Of a stretch of 64,000 bases of DNA, positions 57,291-64,000 are shown piece by piece. The stretch covers positions 124,001-188,000 of the forward strand of contig NZ_CAHS01000013.1 of assembly GCF_001050515.1 (NCBI RefSeq). The letters run 5' to 3'. Both the position numbers and the translations under genes were made by a program. The notes under the pieces were generated by a model. It had not been told where the DNA came from. It worked only from the letters and a program-made list of their open reading frames with translations, and did not search any database. The stretch is from Erwinia piriflorinigrans CFBP 5888 (GTDB lineage: Bacteria > Pseudomonadota > Gammaproteobacteria > Enterobacterales > Enterobacteriaceae). Position 1 is the first letter of the stretch. Every line of letters starts with the position of its first letter.

Positions 57291-59798
57291 TCACTTTGGC
57301 GGACGATAGCGGATCAGGCGATTGGCATTACTCACCACTGTGATTGACGAAAGTGCCATTGCTGCCCCGGCCACGACCGGGCTAAGTAACGTTCCGGTTA
57401 GCGGATACAGCACGCCAGCAGCAAGCGGAATACCGCAGGCATTATAAATAAATGCGCCCAACAGATTCTGCTTCATATTGCGCAGTGTGGCTTTGGCAAT
57501 GGCCAGTCCATCCACCAACGCATTGAGATCCTGGCGCATCAGCGTGATTGCCGCCGTTTCAATCGCCACATCGCTGCCGCTGCCCATCGCAATACCAACA
57601 TCCGCCTGGGCCAGCGCCGGAGCATCATTAATACCATCGCCAATCATGGCAACCTGCTGTCCCTGCTGCTGGAGGGCGCTAATGGCCGCCGCTTTACCGC
57701 CCGGCAGCACGCCGGCAATCACGCGATCGATCCCCGCTTCGCGAGCAATAGCCTTAGCGGTTATTTCATTGTCACCGGTCAGCATCACAAGGCGGTAGCC
57801 CTGTTTGCGCAGGCGTTGCAGCGCACTGACGCTCTCCTGACGAAGCGCATCGCGAATGGCAAACAGCGCAACTATCTCGCCGTCCGCTGCCAGAAGGACC
57901 GGTGTGGCACCGGTTGAAGCCAGTTCAGCCATCTTTGGTGCAACGCTATCGGTAGCAATTTGCTGTTGAGCCATCAGCGCGACATTGCCCAGCAGCAGGG
58001 GAGTGCCGTCGAGGACGCCGCTGACGCCTTTACCCGCTATGGTGCGAAATTGCGCAACCTCCGGCAGCGTGGGCAGTCCGGCATGCTCAACGATGGCTCG
58101 TGCCAGAGGATGACTGGAACCCTGTTCCAGTGCGGCAGCCTGTTGCAGCACCGTCTGGCGTTTGGCATGGTTGAACAGCACCATCTCGACCACGCGCGGC
58201 GTGCCTTCGGTCAGCGTGCCGGTTTTATCAAAAACCAGCGTGTCCAGGGTGCTGGCGCGTTGTAGCGCATCGGCATCCCGCACCAGTACGCCGAACTCGG
58301 CGGCACGCCCCACGCCGGCAATGATCGACATCGGCGTGGCGAGACCCAGCGCACAGGGACAGGCAATAATCAGCACGGTAGTGGCAATCACCAGGGTGTA
58401 GACCAGCTGAGGTGCCGGGCCGAACAGATACCAGACTGTGGCGCTCAGTAGCGCTATTGCCACCACCACCGGGACAAATACCGCTGAGATTTTATCCGCC
58501 AGCTGGCCGATTTCTGGCTTACTGCTTTGCGCCTGGCGCACCAGCTGAATGATACGTGCCAGGGTGGTATTTTTGCCGATGGCACTCGCCCGCAACAGCA
58601 CGCTACCGTCCTGCAACACGGTTCCGGCATGCAGCGTATCACCTACTGATTTCTGCTGCGGGAGGGCTTCGCCGGTGAGCATTGCTTCATCCAGCCAGGC
58701 TTCACCCTGAATAATGGTGCCGTCTACCGGTACGCGGTCGCCGGTCATCACGCGTAGCGTCATCGCCAGCTGAACCTCGCTCAATGGTAGAATTTGTTCG
58801 CCCGCTTCAGTCACCACGCGTGCGGTGGGGGGCGTGAGATCGAGCAATTTTTCCAGCGCCTGTGACGAGCGCTGGCGTGCGCGCTGCTCAAGCATGTGGC
58901 CGAGGTTGATCAGGCCGATAATCATCGCGCTGGCTTCGTAATAGAGATGACGTGCCGCCATCGGGAACAGGTCAGGCCATAGATTAACGGTGATCGAGTA
59001 AAGCCATGCGGCGGCGGTACCCAGTGCCACCAGCGTATCCATCGTTGCACGGCGATTTAACAGGCTTTTCCATGCACTGCGGTAGAAATGGCCGCCGGCC
59101 ACGATCATCACCAGCAGAGTCAGTATGCCTGCCACCAGCCAGCTGCCGCGATTATCTGCGGTGAGCATCATATTGTCACCGAACATCCCCCAGACCATCA
59201 AAGGAATACCCAGTGTCAATGCCAGCGCCGCCTGCCAGCGGAAGCGCTTTACCGCCGCCAGTGCACTTTGCTGCTGTTTTTCCCGCCGTTCTGTCTCATC
59301 TTCAATGATTTCCGCACCATAGCCAGCGCGATTAACCGCTTCTATTAATACGGGCGGCAGCGCGGAACCCAGTACCAGCGCACTACGCTCGGCAAGATTG
59401 ACCCGCGCCTGGCTGACGCCGGGGACATCTTGCAGCGCACTCTGTACACGGCTCACGCAGCTGGCGCAGCTCATACCGTCGATCAGTAGCTGATAGCTGT
59501 CATTGTGTGGTGCCGGAAGCTCGGTTTTTGCCGCTGTCAGCGCTTCCGGCTGTATGTCTGAGTCTGTCAGCGGGTCAGTCTTTGGGGACGTTGCTGCGTC
59601 AGCCAGGCTGGCGTGATAGCCGGCCCCGGTAACCGTAGCGATCAGCGCCTCTGCGCTGGCAGTTCCGCTCACGCGTGCTTCGGAGAGACTGACCTCCGCT
59701 TGCTCCACGTCCGCGCGCTGTTCCAGCGCCTCTTTTACCCGCTTTACGCAGTGTCCGCAGGACAATCCGTCCAGCGTCAGTAGGGTGGTGTGCGGCAT
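57291..59798 (-). CDS. copA: Copper-exporting P1B-ATPase CopA
   Basis: Inner-membrane Cu(I) exporter of 835 residues. Two N-terminal metal-binding domains have CxxC motifs at Cys14/17 (GLSCGHC) and Cys111/114 (GMSCASC). The transport motif ACPCALG, the phosphorylation loop DKTGTLTEG and [12 protein letters not shown] are intact. A short second product is predicted from a frameshift signal after the first domain. Divergent from cueR; the shared CueR site controls copA. Confidence 0.97.
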   Translation of the reverse strand: MPHTTLLTLDGLSCGHCVKRVKEALEQRADVEQAEVSLSEARVSGTASAEALIATVTGAGYHASLADAATSPKTDPLTDSDIQPEALTAAKTELPAPHNDSYQLLIDGMSCASCVSRVQSALQDVPGVSQARVNLAERSALVLGSALPPVLIEAVNRAGYGAEIIEDETERREKQQQSALAAVKRFRWQAALALTLGIPLMVWGMFGDNMMLTADNRGSWLVAGILTLLVMIVAGGHFYRSAWKSLLNRRATMDTLVALGTAAAWLYSITVNLWPDLFPMAARHLYYEASAMIIGLINLGHMLEQRARQRSSQALEKLLDLTPPTARVVTEAGEQILPLSEVQLAMTLRVMTGDRVPVDGTIIQGEAWLDEAMLTGEALPQQKSVGDTLHAGTVLQDGSVLLRASAIGKNTTLARIIQLVRQAQSSKPEIGQLADKISAVFVPVVVAIALLSATVWYLFGPAPQLVYTLVIATTVLIIACPCALGLATPMSIIAGVGRAAEFGVLVRDADALQRASTLDTLVFDKTGTLTEGTPRVVEMVLFNHAKRQTVLQQAAALEQGSSHPLARAIVEHAGLPTLPEVAQFRTIAGKGVSGVLDGTPLLLGNVALMAQQQIATDSVAPKMAELASTGATPVLLAADGEIVALFAIRDALRQESVSALQRLRKQGYRLVMLTGDNEITAKAIAREAGIDRVIAGVLPGGKAAAISALQQQGQQVAMIGDGINDAPALAQADVGIAMGSGSDVAIETAAITLMRQDLNALVDGLAIAKATLRNMKQNLLGAFIYNACGIPLAAGVLYPLTGTLLSPVVAGAAMALSSITVVSNANRLIRYRPPK
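59575..59798 (-). CDS. Predicted CopA(Z) copper chaperone made by -1 frameshift within copA
   Basis: The heptamer C-CCA-AAG (complement of 59580-59586) is in the copA frame at codons 71-73. After a -1 slip the next codons are GAC TGA, giving a 74-residue protein consisting of the first metal-binding domain. E. coli copA makes the chaperone CopA(Z) in the same way with the same heptamer (known work recalled from memory). Downstream, CCGGAAGC can pair with GCTTCCGG to give a stimulatory stem. Expression here is inferred. Confidence 0.7.
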
Positions 59799-59853
59799 AA
59801 TATCTCTCCTGTTGATCCGGATTGACCCGGAGCGGTTTTTACATTAGTTATGA

Positions 59854-59884
59854 AGGTTAAACCTTCCATCAAGGTGAAGGTCAA
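59854..59884 (-). promoter_or_regulatory. CueR-controlled copA promoter
   Basis: On the minus strand TTGACC (-35, 59879-59884) and TAACCT (-10, 59854-59859) are separated by 19 bp holding the dyad CCTTC...GGAAGG. The overlong 19-bp spacer with a central dyad is typical of MerR-family activators and matches the E. coli copA promoter. Confidence 0.9.
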
Positions 59885-59893
59885 GGAGCAATC

Positions 59894-60304
59894 ATGAATA
59901 TCAGCGATGTGGCAAAAAAGACCGGGTTAACCCGTAAAGCAATCCGCTTTTACGAAGAGAAAGGTCTGGTCACGCCACCATTGCGCACTGAAAACGGCTA
60001 CCGCAGCTACAGCGCGAAGCATCTGGAGGAGCTGACGCTGCTGCGTCAGGCTCGTCAGGTGGGGTTTAATCTGGAGCAGTGTCGGGAAATGGTTAGCTTG
60101 TTTAATGACCCGGCGCGGCACAGCGCGGATGTGAAAGCACGCACGCTGGAGAAAGCGGCAGAAATCGAGTCTCATATCAGCGAACTCCAGCTAATGCGCC
60201 AAAAGCTACTCGATCTTGCCGCCAGTTGTCCTGGCGACAACGGTGCAGAGTGCCCGATCATTAACCATTTGTCCGGCTGCGGTCACGTGATGAAAGCCGA
60301 TTAA
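59894..60304 (+). CDS. cueR: Copper-responsive MerR-family regulator CueR
   Basis: Cu(I)-sensing activator of copA (and cueO), 136 residues. The [24 protein letters not shown] is followed by a dimerisation helix and the metal loop with Cys112 and Cys120 ([10 protein letters not shown]). These are the Cu(I) ligands, with Ser77-type position conserved in the family. The stop overlaps that of ybbJ on the other strand. Confidence 0.96.
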   Translation: MNISDVAKKTGLTRKAIRFYEEKGLVTPPLRTENGYRSYSAKHLEELTLLRQARQVGFNLEQCREMVSLFNDPARHSADVKARTLEKAAEIESHISELQLMRQKLLDLAASCPGDNGAECPIINHLSGCGHVMKAD

Positions 60305-60753
60305 ACGCTGCTTGCCACCACGCGTAGCGTAATTCCTTCCACCGCCACGACAACTATCCGCGTGCCCGCCGGAAGGTCTTCATCCGCCTGCACGCGCCAG
60401 TTGCCGTCACCAATGCGCACATGGCCAAAACCGTTTACCAGCGCCGCGTCCAGCGTCAGCTGGCGACCAATAAGCTGCTGGCCGCGCTGATTGAGGGTGG
60501 AAGGAGGATGTCGTTGCTCACGGCTCTTCAGCCAGCGATACCACCAGAGGGCAGCAAGAATGGTTAGCGCTGCAAAACTCAGTCCCTGCCATTCCCACGG
60601 CAATGGCACCAGCCACACCAGCAGGCTAACCAGCATGGCGGCCACACCGCTCCACAGCAGATAGCCACTGGCACCAAGCATTTCGGCAGCCAGCAGCAGA
60701 CCACCCAGCGTCAGCCATAACCACCACGGATTCGCTAATAGCATGTCGAGCAT
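60301..60753 (-). CDS. ybbJ: NfeD-family membrane protein YbbJ
   Basis: A 150-residue protein with N-terminal membrane helices and a C-terminal OB-fold ([27 protein letters not shown]) of the NfeD family. NfeD proteins pair with SPFH proteins; here it overlaps qmcA by a TGATG junction. Another Met at position 4 is a possible start. Confidence 0.93.
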   Translation of the reverse strand: MLDMLLANPWWLWLTLGGLLLAAEMLGASGYLLWSGVAAMLVSLLVWLVPLPWEWQGLSFAALTILAALWWYRWLKSREQRHPPSTLNQRGQQLIGRQLTLDAALVNGFGHVRIGDGNWRVQADEDLPAGTRIVVVAVEGITLRVVASSV

Positions 60754-61667
60754 CAGCGTTTACGCTCCTGTTTGCTTTCACCTAACAGTTCGCTGATACC
60801 GGCAATCGACCCCATAAGAGTGCTGGCCTCAAGCGGCATCATCACCACTTTGCTGTTGGTTGAAGAGCCAATATGTTGCAGCGCGTCGGTATATTTTTGC
60901 GCCACAAAGTAGTTTATGGCCTGAATATCTCCAGCAGCAATCGCTGCGGATACCATTTTCGTCGCCTGCGCTTCCGCTTCCGCACTGCGTTCACGCGCTT
61001 CGGCTGCCAGGAAGGCAGACTGGCGTTCGCCTTCGGCTTTCAGGATCTGCGACTGTTTCTCGCCCTGGGCGCGCAGAATTGCCGCCTGGCGTACCCCTTC
61101 GGCCTCAAGAATATCCGCGCGTTTGGTTCGCTCAGCTTTCATTTGCGCATTCATTGAAGCAATCAGCTCTGCCGGAGGGCGTACATCGCGGATCTCAATA
61201 CGGGTAATCTTTATGCCCCACGGATTGGTGGCTTCATCTAGGATCTGCAACAGGCGAGTATTGATGTTGTCGCGTTGCGACAGCATTTCGTCCAGCTCCA
61301 TTGACCCCAGCACGGTGCGCATATTGGTCATGGTGAGGTTGATGATCGCCACTTGTAGATTACTGACTTCATAGGCGGCCCGCGCCGGGTCAACGACCTG
61401 AATAAAGCATACGGCGTCGATGGTGACGCTGGCGTTATCTTTCGAGATAATCTCCTGCGAGGGGATATCCAGCACCTGCTCCATCATGTTGATTTTACGG
61501 CCGATACGGTCCATAAAGGGCACCACCAGGTTAAGGCCTGGTTGCAGGGTGTTGATGTAGCGGCCGAAACGTTCGACCGTCCACTGGAAACCCTGTGGGA
61601 CGATTTTAACGCCTGACCAGACGATAATCAGGGCCAGCACGATAAGGACGGGGATAGCAGTCAGCAT
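60753..61667 (-). CDS. qmcA: SPFH/stomatin-like protein QmcA
   Basis: Inner-membrane-anchored SPFH-domain protein of 304 residues, forming large oligomeric microdomain scaffolds. One N-terminal helix is followed by [15 protein letters not shown] and the SPFH domain, then a long Ala/Glu-rich coiled coil (about 185-250). The ATG at 61667 has GGAGGTT 5 nt upstream, better than the ATG five codons earlier. Operon with ybbJ. Confidence 0.95.
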   Translation of the reverse strand: MLTAIPVLIVLALIIVWSGVKIVPQGFQWTVERFGRYINTLQPGLNLVVPFMDRIGRKINMMEQVLDIPSQEIISKDNASVTIDAVCFIQVVDPARAAYEVSNLQVAIINLTMTNMRTVLGSMELDEMLSQRDNINTRLLQILDEATNPWGIKITRIEIRDVRPPAELIASMNAQMKAERTKRADILEAEGVRQAAILRAQGEKQSQILKAEGERQSAFLAAEARERSAEAEAQATKMVSAAIAAGDIQAINYFVAQKYTDALQHIGSSTNSKVVMMPLEASTLMGSIAGISELLGESKQERKR

Positions 61668-61790
61668 AAATAACCTCCACATTGTTTATTCAGGAGCGGT
61701 CGCTTTCCTTCGCGTCCGTATTGATGGACGAACCCGCAAGGCGGTTCGTCCCGTCGATTTCAGCAGAAACAGTCCTCAAACCCCCGCAGG

Positions 61791-62648
61791 TTAGTAAAGC
61801 AGAGAGTAAAGCTGGCGGCGATATTTTGCCGCGAGTGCGTCGCCGGTGCCCAGCGCGGCGAGGATCTCCTGTAGCATCTTACGCGCCTGTCCATCGGCGG
61901 CGGAAAGATCTTTTTTCAGATGGCTGAACAGCAGCTCCAGCGCCTCTTCATTACGTCCGACCTGATGAAACTGTAGCGCCAGTTGGGTTGCCAGCTCCGC
62001 ATTGTCAGGGGCAGCCTCAAGTTGCTGCTGTAGCTGCTGGATCTCCGGGGTATCCGCTGCCTGTTTTAGCAACTCAATTTGTGCCACCAGCCCCTGATAG
62101 CGCGTATCCTGATCCTGCAACGGCACCACGTTAAGCACGGCTTCGGCTTCTTCACTGCGGTTCAGGTTAATTAACACTTCCGCCAGCAGAAAGCCGATAT
62201 CGCTGCGCTGTTTGCTCAAAGCCCAGGCATCTTTCAGCAGCGGCAGGGCTTCGATCGCTTTGCCTTCATCCATCAGCTGCATAGCCTGCTGTGCCTTTAG
62301 CTCTTCTTCTTTAGGTAGCACCTTTTCCAGCAGGGCGCGTACCGCTTCTTCCGGCTGCGGCCCCTGAAAACCATCAACCGGCTGGCCATTCTGGAACAGA
62401 TAAACGGTCGGAATTGAACGCAGGCCAAACTGCTGTGCTACGGCCGATTCGGCATCACAATCCAGCCTTGCCAAAATAAACTGACCTGCATACTCCTGCG
62501 TCAGACGATCAAGCAGCGGTGTCAGTTGCTGACAGTGCGGGCTGCGCTCTGACCAGAAATAGAACAGCACGGGGATCTGCATCGACTGTTCCAGCGTCTG
62601 GTGCAGGTTAGTTTCATTAATCTCGACAATCTGGGCTTGTGATGACAT
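61791..62648 (-). CDS. cnoX: Chaperedoxin CnoX (YbbN)
   Basis: Thioredoxin-fold domain (about 1-110) fused to TPR repeats, 285 residues. The thioredoxin CxxC is replaced by SPHC (ERSPHCQQL), so it lacks reductase activity; in E. coli it guards chlorine-damaged proteins and works with GroEL. Met2 is taken as start. Confidence 0.95.
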   Translation of the reverse strand: MSSQAQIVEINETNLHQTLEQSMQIPVLFYFWSERSPHCQQLTPLLDRLTQEYAGQFILARLDCDAESAVAQQFGLRSIPTVYLFQNGQPVDGFQGPQPEEAVRALLEKVLPKEEELKAQQAMQLMDEGKAIEALPLLKDAWALSKQRSDIGFLLAEVLINLNRSEEAEAVLNVVPLQDQDTRYQGLVAQIELLKQAADTPEIQQLQQQLEAAPDNAELATQLALQFHQVGRNEEALELLFSHLKKDLSAADGQARKMLQEILAALGTGDALAAKYRRQLYSLLY

Positions 62649-62717
62649 CAATTCGTCTCTTTTTACGTAAGTTTAGTACTGTATTGGGGCGGGCGTCGGT
62701 GCTTCAAGGCCCGGCGC

Positions 62718-63491
62718 TTAATTCTGGCGCAAAATCAGATCCATCATCCAGCCCGGCAGCAAACGGCGTAACACATTCATACTGTGTGTGACCAGAGTCA
62801 CAGGGTAGCGCAGGCGTGGATGGCGGCTCTCCAGCGCATGGCGCAGCTTGGGTAAAATCGCCTGCGGGGGCAGGGTAAAGCGTGCGGCAATGCCCGGATT
62901 TTTCACCGGTTTGTCCTGCTGCGCCTGCTGAACATTATCGCTGAAGCCGGTGCTGATTGGCCCGGGTTCAATCAGGCTGACGCGCACCCCGCTGCCGTGC
63001 AGCTCCATACGCAAGGCGTCGGACCAGGCTTCCAGCGCATATTTGCTGGCGGCATAGGCACCGCGTTTGGGCGTGGAGATCAGCCCCATCACCGAACTGG
63101 TATTGATGATGCGCCCATTGCCCGAAGCCAGCAAGGCAGGCAGCAATAGCATGGTAAGCTGGTGGGTGCCGAACAGATTGGTCGCGAACTGCTGCTCCAG
63201 CTGTTGGCGTGATATCGATTGCAGCGGGCCATACAGTCCAAAACCCCCGTTGTTAAACAGGCCAAACAGACGGCCATCACACAACGCGATAATTTCATCC
63301 GCCGCGCGCGCAACGCTGGCGGCATCATCAAGATCCAGCAGCACGCCGCTGAACCCCAGTTGGGTCATCCGCTCCACGTCCTGCGGTTTACGGCAGGTGG
63401 CAATCACATGGTAGCCACGGCGCAGCAGGTCGTTAGCGGCGACCAGGCCGATACCGCTGGAACTGCCGGTAATCACGATACTTTTTTGCAT
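62718..63491 (-). CDS. ybbO: Short-chain dehydrogenase YbbO
   Basis: Classical SDR oxidoreductase of 257 residues: TGSSSGIG nucleotide motif at the N-terminus, NNGGFGLYG, catalytic Ser (NTSSVMG) and YAASKYALE. E. coli YbbO is an NADP+-dependent aldehyde/retinal reductase; the substrate here is not known. Divergent neighbours none; same strand as tesA and cnoX. Confidence 0.94.
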   Translation of the reverse strand: MQKSIVITGSSSGIGLVAANDLLRRGYHVIATCRKPQDVERMTQLGFSGVLLDLDDAASVARAADEIIALCDGRLFGLFNNGGFGLYGPLQSISRQQLEQQFATNLFGTHQLTMLLLPALLASGNGRIINTSSVMGLISTPKRGAYAASKYALEAWSDALRMELHGSGVRVSLIEPGPISTGFSDNVQQAQQDKPVKNPGIAARFTLPPQAILPKLRHALESRHPRLRYPVTLVTHSMNVLRRLLPGWMMDLILRQN

Positions 63492-63598
63492 AAATTTTTG
63501 TGCTCTTAATAAACCTGGTTCATCGCAATGGACTGATAACCGATCTGGTTTTTATGTGCTATTGGTAAGAGTGGGGCAACGTTTTGTGCGCTATTTCA

Positions 63599-64000
63599 TT
63601 ACCCATCATTCCCCACGCTACCCGATGCCTGATGCTTAACTAAGGAAGCCAACTGTTTTGCCATAAGTTCCGCAATAAAAGGCTGGGCAGCGGGATTGGG
63701 GTGAATGCCGTCATCCTGCATCCATTCTGGCTTCAGGTAGACCTGTTCCATAAAGAACGGGATCAGTGGGATAGCATGCTGACTGGCCAGTCTGGGATAG
63801 ATAGCGGCAAATGAATCCGTGTAGCGTTTACCGTAATTGGCCGGCAGCCGCACCTGCATCAGCAACGGCTGCGCCTTTGCTGCCTGGATTTGAGCAATGG
63901 CCTGGTTCAGATCCTGTTCGACCTGCTGCGGAGGGAACCCACGTAAACCATCGTTGCCCCCCAGCTCAATCAGTACCCAGCGAGGCTGATGTTGCTTTAG
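63599..64000 (-). CDS. tesA: Multifunctional acyl-CoA thioesterase I/protease I/lysophospholipase L1, C-terminal part
   Basis: The 3' part of tesA (start outside the window). The visible frame reads PRWVLIELGGNDGLRGFPP (SGNH block III, GGND), then MQVRLPANYGKRYTDSF and the block V catalytic dyad in DGIHPNPAAQP. The GDSL nucleophile block lies beyond the right edge. The enzyme is periplasmic in E. coli. Confidence 0.95.
   Translation of the reverse strand, partial: LKQHQPRWVLIELGGNDGLRGFPPQQVEQDLNQAIAQIQAAKAQPLLMQVRLPANYGKRYTDSFAAIYPRLASQHAIPLIPFFMEQVYLKPEWMQDDGIHPNPAAQPFIAELMAKQLASLVKHQASGSVGNDG

Overview
This window is a chromosomal segment of an enterobacterium. Gene content and order (cyo, ampG, yajG, bolA, tig, clpP, clpX, lon, hupB, ppiD, then glnK-amtB, ffs, hha-tomB, acrRAB, dnaX-ybaB-recR-htpG, adk-hemH-gsk, ushA, copA-cueR, qmcA, cnoX, tesA) match the cyo-to-tesA stretch of Escherichia coli. 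The missing E. coli genes (no ybaE/cof, no aes) and the insertions, including a zinc locus beside acrB, fit Erwiniaceae (Erwinia or Pantoea) best. That placement is an inference from synteny and protein similarity recalled from memory; no search was run.

Layout: 1-3.8 kb holds the start of the cyo operon and yajG-ampG (minus) with bolA (plus). 4.1-15.1 kb is a proteostasis block: trigger factor, ClpP, ClpX, a second divergent ClpP on the opposite strand, a second nearly identical ClpX, Lon, HU-beta and PpiD. 15.2-26.2 kb holds ybaV, fadM, queC, an EamA-type exporter divergent from a DecR-like regulator, the MdlAB ABC pair, the nitrogen-sensing glnK-amtB operon with sigma54 and NtrC sites, tesB, ybaY, an alkyltransferase-like gene and the 4.5S RNA. 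26.2-30.8 kb has hha-tomB, an unknown gene and a zinc-starvation locus (metal ABC transporter plus zinc-free ribosomal proteins L31B/L36B, each with a palindrome resembling a Zur operator). 30.8-43.4 kb runs acrB-acrA/acrR, rsmS, priC, ybaN, apt, dnaX, ybaB, recR and htpG. 43.4-45.9 kb is a decaying accessory patch: a LysR-regulator remnant, a possible small coupled ORF, an intact divergent PLP-enzyme-like gene and a broken EamA exporter. 45.9-64 kb returns to core genes from adk to a partial tesA, with the sRNA gene chiX and a PACE efflux/LysR pair.

The most unusual part is 5.7-10.0 kb. Two ClpX genes are identical over 992 bp but differ at both ends, which suggests recent gene conversion. 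Between them lies ClpP2 on the minus strand, whose triad reads Ser-His-Asn instead of Ser-His-Asp. ClpP2 and ClpX2 share a divergent promoter region, so this looks like a second ClpXP module or a regulatory subunit added to the housekeeping one. Both ClpX copies keep the IGF loop needed to dock ClpP.

Regulation is legible in several places: sigma32-type promoters before clpP, lon and htpG; NtrC/sigma54 elements before glnK; AcrR and CueR operators; two Zur-like palindromes; and programmed -1 frameshift signals in dnaX (tau/gamma) and copA (a short copper-chaperone product).
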